Assembly: GCA_964568355.1 (NCBI GenBank)
Contig: CAZMRK010000129.1
Coordinates: forward strand, 1-13,455
DNA: 13,455 nt
Reading direction: 5' to 3'
DNA from: JAJPJX01 sp964568355
GTDB taxonomy: Bacteria; Acidobacteriota; Terriglobia; Bryobacterales; Bryobacteraceae
Notes under the pieces: model-generated
Database searches by the model: none
Seen by the model: the letters and a program-made list of their open reading frames with translations, nothing else
Told to the model about the DNA's origin: nothing
Shown here: piece by piece, positions 7,489 through 13,455 of the stretch
Layout of the letters: each line of letters begins with the position of its first letter
Numbering within the stretch: position 1 is the first letter of the stretch
Made by a program: the position numbers and the translations under genes

Positions 7489-8877
7489 CTAAGGCTTTTT
7501 CACGTCGGCCAGCCACTTTTCCGCCAATGTCAGAAGCTGATCGACAATCGCCGGATTTTGGCGGCGCAGGTTTTTCGATTCGCCCGGGTCCTGGTCCAGG
7601 TTCGAAAGGAACAGAGCGTCGTCTCCTTCGAGCGGACGCGCACCCCCGGGAGTCCCGTCGAAGATCTTTCCGTTCTGCACGAGCTTCCAACTGCCGCGGC
7701 GCACGGCGAGTTGCCCTTGGGAGGACCAGAAGATGGCATCGTGCCTGGACGCCTCGCGCGAAACCGCCATCGGCAGCGCATCGAATCCATCCATGGTGCG
7801 ATCCGCGGGGACCTGCGCGCCGGCCGCTCTGCAAATAGTCGGCAGCAGATCCACGTGGTTTCCCACCTGGGGCAGTACCTGTCCTTTCGGGATCACTCCC
7901 GGCCAACTCATTACCATTGGGACGTGCATGCCGCCGTCGAATGCGCTGAATTTGTTGCCGCGGAACGGCCGGTTGTCGCCGCCCTTGGCCGGCTGCTGAT
8001 TCAATCCCGCGCGCGGTTCGCGCGTGGCGCCGTTATCCGCCGTGAAGAACACCAGCGTGTTGTCGGTAAGATGCAGTTCCCGCAATGCCCGCATCACCAG
8101 CCCGACACCATCGTCGACCGCGGAGAGCATAGCCGCGTACATCCGCCGCTCCGGCTCCAAATCCGGAAAACGGTCGACATATTTGCGCGGAGCGTGCATC
8201 GGGTAATGTACCCCGTTGAACGGGACATACAGAAAGAATGGATTCGACCGGTTGTCGCGCACAAACTGCACCGCCTCGCGGGCGAACAGCTCGGTGGAGT
8301 ACTGGCCATCTTCGAATATCTCGGTTCGGTCCCGCCACAGGTCGTGGTAATTGACCTTGCGCGGCTCGCCCCAGTAGTAACGATGCGAATAAAAGTCGAT
8401 GCAACCCGAGTGGAATCCGAAAAACCGGTCGAAGCCGTGCGCATTCGGCACCGTGTCGGCGGTGTTTCCCAGGTGCCACTTGCCGAAAAGTCCGGTCTCG
8501 TAGCCGGCCGGCTTTAGCAGCGAAGCAATCGTCTGCTCGGTCGGCTGCAGAGGCTGGCCATTGTTGGGAACGCCAGCGCGGATCGGATATCGGCCGGTGA
8601 GGAGCGCCGCGCGCGAAGGCGCGCACACCGGAGCCGCGGCATACCAATTGGTGAAACGGGCGCCCGCAGCCGCCAGCGCGTCGATATTCGGCGTCTTCAG
8701 ATCCGCCGCGCCCCATGCTCCCATGTCGTGGCAGCCCAAATCGTCTGCGAGAAAGAGGATGACGTTCGGCTTACGGCCGGTGCTCCGCGTCTGGGCGACA
8801 GCGTTCACCGTTGCCGCAGAGGCGGATATCAGAAGGTCGCGGCGGGAGAACATGCCAAAGATCGTATCATCGGGCAT
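7489..8877 (-). CDS. Tat-exported Cys-type sulfatase (arylsulfatase family)
   Basis: Predicted 462-residue sulfatase that hydrolyses a sulfate ester, probably on a carbohydrate. The full signature is present: CAPSRAALLTGR with Cys85 as the residue converted to formylglycine. Metal-site residues D45/D46 lie in LADDLG and D281/N282 in TADNG. Other active-site residues include K133 and H135 in GKWHLG and a His at 224 in NGVHYP. The maturase (FGE or anaerobic enzyme) is not in the window. The N-terminus carries a twin-arginine motif (SRRDLL, R12/R13) and a short hydrophobic stretch, indicating folded export to the periplasm. Start choice: the ATG at 8877 keeps the Tat motif near the N-terminus. 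The ATG at 8853 (MFSRRDLL) and a TTG at 8925 overlapping the upstream stop are alternatives. It lies 44 bases after the enolase-superfamily gene, a likely operon. The exact sulfated substrate cannot be assigned. Confidence 0.93.
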   Translation of the reverse strand: MPDDTIFGMFSRRDLLISASAATVNAVAQTRSTGRKPNVILFLADDLGCHDMGAWGAADLKTPNIDALAAAGARFTNWYAAAPVCAPSRAALLTGRYPIRAGVPNNGQPLQPTEQTIASLLKPAGYETGLFGKWHLGNTADTVPNAHGFDRFFGFHSGCIDFYSHRYYWGEPRKVNYHDLWRDRTEIFEDGQYSTELFAREAVQFVRDNRSNPFFLYVPFNGVHYPMHAPRKYVDRFPDLEPERRMYAAMLSAVDDGVGLVMRALRELHLTDNTLVFFTADNGATREPRAGLNQQPAKGGDNRPFRGNKFSAFDGGMHVPMVMSWPGVIPKGQVLPQVGNHVDLLPTICRAAGAQVPADRTMDGFDALPMAVSREASRHDAIFWSSQGQLAVRRGSWKLVQNGKIFDGTPGGARPLEGDDALFLSNLDQDPGESKNLRRQNPAIVDQLLTLAEKWLADVKKP

Positions 8878-8921
8878 ATTCTCGCCGCCATGCCTGCGAT
8901 CTCGATCATTTGCGCCCCACC

Positions 8922-10208
8922 TCAATCAAAGAACCGGCGATCCTCATCGGCCAGGCGCGTTTTGGCGGCAGCCGCTTTGAACGTAACGCCAAGGCCCGGA
9001 CGGTCCCAAACGTCAATGAAGCCTTTGCTGACGATCGGATTGGGTAGGCCCTCGACGATGTCGTACCACCATTCCGGCTGGCCGTACGGGTATTCGAACG
9101 CAATGTAGTTCTGCGGCAGCACGGCGGCCAGGTGAACGTGAGCGGCAAGGCCGATCAGGCCGTCGAAGATGCCGTGAGGCGCAACGGAGATCCCGTGGAG
9201 GTCGGCATATTCGGCAATCCATTTGAGTTCGGCGATGCCCCCAACGTCTTCGGGGTCGGGACCGACCACGTCAACTGCCTGCTTTTCGATCAGGTCCTTG
9301 AAGTTCTGCCGCAGATAGATCTGTTCTCCGGTGTGGATGGGGACGGAGGTAGCCTGCTTGAGGTCGCGGTACAGCTCCGCATTGGGATAAGGCGTGTAGT
9401 CGCCGGTGAGGATGTCCTCGATCCACGTAATATGCATAGGCTCACATGCGCGCGCGAAGGCGAGGGCGTCTTTGGGCATCCAGCCCGGACCGGCGTCAAG
9501 CGCCAGGCCGACATCGCTGCCAAGCACCTTCCGCATTGCCTCGACGCAGGAGATGACGTGCGTCAGGCCGCGCTCGGTCATAACGCCGCGGTTCGCGTGG
9601 GCGGCTCCCTTCCGCGGTTCGTCGTACCACATATCGGGAATGGCGCTCATCATGCCCGGGTTGTGGAAACCAACGGCCATCTTAATAAGGGTGAAGCCTT
9701 CTTTGGCTTCCTTCATCCGCTGCACATTCTCGGCATAGTCTTGCGGCATGTGACCCTTCATCGGCGGACGAAAGCCTCCGTTGTAGATGCGGACGCGGTC
9801 GCGGATCTTGCCGCCCAGCAGCTTGTAAACGGGTACGCCGGCCGCTTGGCCTGCGATGTCCCAAAGCGCGATCTCGATCGCGCTTGCCGCCGAACCCCAC
9901 GGCTTGAACGCGCCCAGCCTGCGGATCTTCAGCATGACTCTCTCGACGTCGGTGGGATCTTCGCCAAGCAGATAGTCCTTATAAAAGAGGACCATCGGCT
10001 TCAGATACGCTTTCGTCGACTCGGCCTGACCATAGCCGGAGATACCCTGATCCGTAACGATTCGAATGACCGGGTTGCGGCCGATAATGGCGCATCGCAG
10101 GTCTGTGATTTTGATCTTGGATTGGCCGGTCCGTTTTTCCTGAGCAATGAGTGATGTCGACGCTGTCATGGCAGACAGCGATGCAAGAAAGCCTCTGCGT
10201 GTCCACAT
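8922..10208 (-). CDS. Tat-exported mandelate racemase/muconate lactonizing enzyme family protein
   Basis: Predicted 428-residue enolase-superfamily enzyme that would abstract the proton alpha to a carboxylate, probably as a sugar-acid dehydratase. The capping domain is about residues 30-140 (SAASAIEIALWDIAGQAAG). The barrel metal ligands are D238 (LALDAGPGW), E264 (TWIEDIL) and E295 (HTGEQIY). A general base His345 (VAPHGIF) pairs with D318 (VGPDPEDVGG). The second-strand motif is KMA, so only K176 of the usual KxK is present, and the K176-D238 spacing is long, suggesting an insertion. The C-terminal DVWDRPGLGV resembles galactonate dehydratase-like members, but specificity is not assignable. 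The twin-arginine signal TRRGFL followed by ASLSAMTAST indicates periplasmic export, unlike the classic cytosolic members. The ATG at 10208 is preferred because AAGGG lies nine bases upstream; the ATG at 10214 is only three bases from it. First gene of a two-gene unit with the sulfatase. Confidence 0.9.
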   Translation of the reverse strand: MWTRRGFLASLSAMTASTSLIAQEKRTGQSKIKITDLRCAIIGRNPVIRIVTDQGISGYGQAESTKAYLKPMVLFYKDYLLGEDPTDVERVMLKIRRLGAFKPWGSAASAIEIALWDIAGQAAGVPVYKLLGGKIRDRVRIYNGGFRPPMKGHMPQDYAENVQRMKEAKEGFTLIKMAVGFHNPGMMSAIPDMWYDEPRKGAAHANRGVMTERGLTHVISCVEAMRKVLGSDVGLALDAGPGWMPKDALAFARACEPMHITWIEDILTGDYTPYPNAELYRDLKQATSVPIHTGEQIYLRQNFKDLIEKQAVDVVGPDPEDVGGIAELKWIAEYADLHGISVAPHGIFDGLIGLAAHVHLAAVLPQNYIAFEYPYGQPEWWYDIVEGLPNPIVSKGFIDVWDRPGLGVTFKAAAAKTRLADEDRRFFD

Positions 10209-10436
10209 AATCATAAGCCCTTCAGCCGGAAACTCATTCTATATCGTACGTGCGGACGCGGCGTCGTGGGCAATTCGATTCGTCTCGAGTTTGTCGCCAG
10301 GCGTTGCCTGTTCTTTCGGAGGCCCCACGGGATACTGTATCGTGCTATACATCTAGTGGAGTCCCATTAGTTGAGTTCCCTCTCTAATGCCTGAGTAGGG
10401 TTCGCTCGCGCTATTCGAGCTTTACAAATCATCGGT
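10209..10436. promoter_or_regulatory. Divergent intergenic region between the enolase-family gene and the SBBP protein gene
   Basis: 228 bases with no credible gene; promoters for both directions should lie here. For the minus strand, TAGAAT at 10241-10236 (five of six to TATAAT) is a possible -10 box with no good -35. For the plus strand, TGCTATACA around 10343-10351 resembles an extended -10 box, also without a -35 match. A small hairpin (GCTCG 10404-10408, CGAGC 10416-10420) lies just before the plus-strand gene and might affect its leader. None of these is strong. Confidence 0.3.
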
Positions 10437-13400
10437 ATGGTTCAGCGACTAGCCGTTCTGGCGTTCCTGGTCTCAGGGAGCGTTCCAGCTGCCTCGCTCC
10501 CGAGGTTTTTTGAACCTGCTGACGGCAACTTCGTCGCCAGCTCAAATGGCAGCTTCATTCAGATCTCTCCACGTGAAGTTCGACTTACTGCTGACAGGAC
10601 TGAGAGCCCAGTAACCCTGCGTTGGCGGGGCGCCAGGCGGGCCAGGCTGGCAGGAGAGAAGCCCACCGGCGGAGTGACCAACTATCTGTTGAGCCCGTCG
10701 TCCGTTCACTGGCGCACCGCGGTACCGCATTACGCCCGCGTGCGAGTAAGTGACCTGTATCCCGGGGTGGACATCGCTTACTACTTCCGCGGCGATGCGC
10801 TCGAGTTTGACGCGATTCTGCGCCCCGGCTCGAATCCGGCTTCATTGCGATTCAGCTTGCCGGGAAGCGTTCGCGCTACCACCGACGCGGGCGGCAATCT
10901 CTCGCTCGATACGGGCGCCCGCCGTTTCCAGCTTCTGGCGCCCAATGCCTACCAGGTCCGGTCCGGGCGGCGCGAAGCCGTGGCGTGCGGCTACGTTTTG
11001 GCGAACGCCGGCGAAGTGGGATTCCGGCTGGGCGCGTATGATCGCACCCGCGAACTCATCATCGACCCCGTAATCGAGTTCTTCACCTACCTGGGCGGAT
11101 CGGGCATCGATCATATCCAGGCGGTTGGGGCAGATGCGGCGGGCAACGTGATCGTTGCGGGTATCACCAGTTCCGCCAATTTTCCCGGTGGCGGGACGGA
11201 TGCGGCGGGTTCGCTTTCGATCTTCGTTACCAAGCTGAATGCCACCGGAACAGCACTGATCTTCACCACGATACTGGGATCGCGATCCAACGTTCGTTTG
11301 GCCTCTCCGATCGAATCCGTTGCTGCGCTCGCCGTCGATTCCGACGGACATATCTACCTCACGGGGTCCACCATCGCGGCTAACTTCCCCACCACGGCCG
11401 GCGCCTGGCAGCAGAACCCCGTCGGTGGATTTCTCACCCGGCTGGACGGAGCGGGTAAGGTTGTTTACTCCACGTTCCTGGGGCCTACCGGCTGGGGCCT
11501 TACCGCACGCCAACTGCGTGTCCGGAATGGAATGGCCTACGTGGCCGGTATTGTTTCTTCGCCGGAGTTCCTGGGCACAAGCGGCGCAATCCAGCGTAAC
11601 ATCGCCGGCGACCGGGACTTCTTCGTGCTGGCGATGGCCAGAGACGGTTCCAGCCCGGCGTTTGTCACGGCGTTCGGCGGCTCGGGAGACGAGTTCTTGC
11701 GCGATATGGCCCTGGACTCTGCGGGCAATGTTGTGCTGGTCGGTTCGAGTTCCTCTCAAGATTTTCCTTTGACTTCGGAGGCCTGGCCCTATCGGGCACC
11801 TGCCGGCAGCACGGGAGGCGCGGTGATGGTGCGCATCGATTCGACCGGCTCGAGCCTGATATTCTCAACCTGGCTCGGAACATCGGACGTAGGTACCATC
11901 ACGGCGCTAGCCGACGGAAGCGTAGTCATCGGGGGTGGATCAGCCCTTCCTGACGATTTGACCAGCAGCGCACCGCATTACTCCATCCATCTGACGGACA
12001 ACTCGACTCGCGAATACCTTGCCAGGTTCCCGGCGGGAGCGAATCGCCCGGCCTGGACCACTGCTTTGACCGGCGCGGACGTCTTCCTTTCTGGTCTCTC
12101 CGCTGATGCCCAGGGGAATCTTTACTGGTTCGGATACCCAACCACGATCAGCGGAGGCGCGCTCGCATTCAATTCCGGTCCGGGGATCAGCAAGCTCTCG
12201 GCGGATGGAAGCCGGATGTTGTACGCCTCGCCCCTGCCGGCATATTCCGGATGGGTCGGGCCCACGGGCCGGGTTTATCTCGGTGGATACACCGCTGGCC
12301 TCGGTGGATACCCCGGTGTCAACGCAGTCCAGACAACGCCGGGAGTCGTGCAGCCGCAGCGCGATCCCGCGCCGGGCGGCACCACCCAGGATCCGCTGAA
12401 TTACGATGATGGGATTGTAGGCGTGATTGATCTGAGCAGCTTCACGGGAAGCAACTTCTTCGCCGTTCCCCCGCAATATAGCCGCGGGTTGAAGTGGCGC
12501 ATTGGCGAATCCGCGCCAACAAGCTTTGTCCAGGCTCTGCAGCTCAGCGGCAATCCCGGACCGTTGACAGTAACTTCTTCGTCGCGTTTGACGGCCAACT
12601 ACTCCGAATCGCCGTCACCCGCCATCAGCATCAACGTCAACACGGCGCAATCCGCGGCTGGAACTTTCCAGGAATCGGTAACCGTCGTGTCGGGTACAAA
12701 TCCCCATGCGGCATTGACGATACCCGTGGCGCTGGAGGTTCAGCCGCAGGTCAGCTTCGACCTGGCTTCCAACCAGCTTGATCTCCACCTTCGACAGGGA
12801 GAGCAGCAAACGCCTGCAACCATTGTCGTCACCCCCCATTTCGGCGGCGAGTATTTCTCATTCAGTGTGGCTTCCTCGGCTTCGTGGATGTCTGGTTACG
12901 TCAATTCATTCGGGCCGGGAAATCCGGTACTGTCCATTACTGTAAGCACTGAGGAACCGGGAACATACGACGGCACGTTGACGGTCAGCCTGCAAGGTTT
13001 GCAGAATACGGCTCGGACCGTGCAGGTTCATTGCGTCATCGATCCGGCGGCGACCATCCAGTTATCCACGACAACCATCCAGTTGCACGTGGTGAAAGGG
13101 CGGCCGGTGACACCGGCGGTAGTAACGGTGACAAGCAGCGTACCAGGCGTGCAGTGGAGGATCTTCGTGAGCCCCAATCCCACCTGGTTACAAGTTACGC
13201 AGACCACAACCACCACCCCCGGCGAGATTTACGTCACCGCTGATCCGGCAGCCGCGGAAGTTGGATATCGGACATTCAATCTGTTCGTAAACGGCGAGGC
13301 CGGTCCACGGACCACGGCAACGATTGTGGTGGACGTCTCTTCCGGCGCTCCGCTTGATGCCGCGCCGTCGTCCATCTCTTATCAGTATTGGCGCGGCGGC

Positions 13401-13455
13401 ATCTACCTGTTCCAACCACTGTTCGTTGCATTTACCACACCGTCACCCACAACCC
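10437..13455 (+). CDS. Secreted SBBP-repeat beta-propeller protein with BACON/Ig-like tail (3' end outside window)
   Basis: Open from the ATG at 10437 to the right edge (1006 full codons, no stop), so partial. A Sec signal peptide spans about residues 1-20 (RLAVLAFLVSGSVPAAS). Residues about 22-210 form the conserved domain that precedes SBBP repeats (DLYPGVDIAYYFRGDALEFDA and later RELIIDPVIEF). SBBP-type beta-propeller repeats start near residue 214: FFTYLGGSG...DAAGNVIVAG...ANFP, then IFTTILG, YSTFLGP, FVTAFGGSGDEF and IFSTWLG units, decaying toward residue 640. After about residue 660 come Ig-like/BACON-type beta domains, with WMSGYV and WLQVTQ cores and repeated 'PGTYDGTLTV'-like strands. 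Such proteins are surface or secreted, probably for adhesion or glycan binding; function is not assigned. No in-frame start exists between the stop at 10392 and 10437. No clear Shine-Dalgarno is seen. A 12-base direct repeat (12279-12290 and 12300-12311) encodes LGGY twice. Confidence 0.88.
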   Translation, partial: MVQRLAVLAFLVSGSVPAASLPRFFEPADGNFVASSNGSFIQISPREVRLTADRTESPVTLRWRGARRARLAGEKPTGGVTNYLLSPSSVHWRTAVPHYARVRVSDLYPGVDIAYYFRGDALEFDAILRPGSNPASLRFSLPGSVRATTDAGGNLSLDTGARRFQLLAPNAYQVRSGRREAVACGYVLANAGEVGFRLGAYDRTRELIIDPVIEFFTYLGGSGIDHIQAVGADAAGNVIVAGITSSANFPGGGTDAAGSLSIFVTKLNATGTALIFTTILGSRSNVRLASPIESVAALAVDSDGHIYLTGSTIAANFPTTAGAWQQNPVGGFLTRLDGAGKVVYSTFLGPTGWGLTARQLRVRNGMAYVAGIVSSPEFLGTSGAIQRNIAGDRDFFVLAMARDGSSPAFVTAFGGSGDEFLRDMALDSAGNVVLVGSSSSQDFPLTSEAWPYRAPAGSTGGAVMVRIDSTGSSLIFSTWLGTSDVGTITALADGSVVIGGGSALPDDLTSSAPHYSIHLTDNSTREYLARFPAGANRPAWTTALTGADVFLSGLSADAQGNLYWFGYPTTISGGALAFNSGPGISKLSADGSRMLYASPLPAYSGWVGPTGRVYLGGYTAGLGGYPGVNAVQTTPGVVQPQRDPAPGGTTQDPLNYDDGIVGVIDLSSFTGSNFFAVPPQYSRGLKWRIGESAPTSFVQALQLSGNPGPLTVTSSSRLTANYSESPSPAISINVNTAQSAAGTFQESVTVVSGTNPHAALTIPVALEVQPQVSFDLASNQLDLHLRQGEQQTPATIVVTPHFGGEYFSFSVASSASWMSGYVNSFGPGNPVLSITVSTEEPGTYDGTLTVSLQGLQNTARTVQVHCVIDPAATIQLSTTTIQLHVVKGRPVTPAVVTVTSSVPGVQWRIFVSPNPTWLQVTQTTTTTPGEIYVTADPAAAEVGYRTFNLFVNGEAGPRTTATIVVDVSSGAPLDAAPSSISYQYWRGGIYLFQPLFVAFTTPSPTT

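Noticed and set aside
7558..8517. 319-codon open frame on the plus strand
   Set aside because: Antisense to the sulfatase, which has complete active-site motifs.
9132..10154. 340-codon open frame on the plus strand
   Set aside because: Antisense to the enolase-superfamily gene, with no recognisable domain.
10299..10311. Small hairpin CAGGC-GTT-GCCTG followed by a short T-rich stretch
   Set aside because: A 5-bp stem with a 3-base loop is too weak, and no gene ends just before it in the matching direction.
10842..11759. 305-codon open frame on the minus strand
   Set aside because: Antisense to the SBBP repeats; Arg/Gly-rich translation without motifs.
12279..12311. Two copies of a 12-base sequence 21 bases apart
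   Set aside because: In-frame repeat of LGGY codons within a glycine-rich loop of the SBBP protein; explained by protein repeats, not a separate element.

Overview
The window is GC-rich and densely coded. It looks like a chromosomal piece of an acidobacterium, probably close to Solibacter/Bryobacter. That placement is an inference from gene content, not from a marker gene. The clues are a very large TonB-dependent receptor with an N-terminal carboxypeptidase-regulatory-like domain and the plug motif DLPLNGRQ, a secreted SBBP-repeat/BACON-type protein, and a Tat-exported sulfatase next to a Tat-exported enolase-superfamily enzyme.

Positions 1-7361 (minus strand) form a probable four-gene transcription unit. 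It starts at a near-consensus sigma-70 promoter at 7361-7333. The order is the TonB-dependent receptor (4018-7311), a short gap holding a strong hairpin, a PAPS-type sulfotransferase (2875-3909), a radical SAM protein whose extra cysteines lie before the AdoMet cluster (1541-2875), and a patatin-like acyl hydrolase (1-1544, cut by the window edge). The last three genes are joined by stop/start overlaps (TGATG and ATGA), so they are probably translationally coupled. The patatin gene has no stop inside the window and lacks a complete open frame here, so it is easy to miss.

Positions 7489-10208 (minus strand) form a two-gene unit: a Tat-exported mandelate racemase/dehydratase-like enolase-superfamily protein (8922-10208), then a Tat-exported, Cys-type formylglycine sulfatase (7489-8877). 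Together they suggest catabolism of a sulfated sugar or sugar acid in the periplasm. The 177-bp gap 7312-7488 separates this unit from the TonB operon.

Positions 10209-10436 are a divergent intergenic region. From 10437 to the right edge, on the plus strand, runs a large secreted protein (at least 1006 residues, no stop in the window) with an N-terminal SBBP-associated domain, degenerate SBBP beta-propeller repeats and a tail of BACON/Ig-like beta domains.

The most interesting part is the coupled sulfotransferase - radical SAM - patatin set behind an outer-membrane receptor, which I cannot match to a described pathway. I saw no tRNA, rRNA, CRISPR array, insertion sequence or phage gene.
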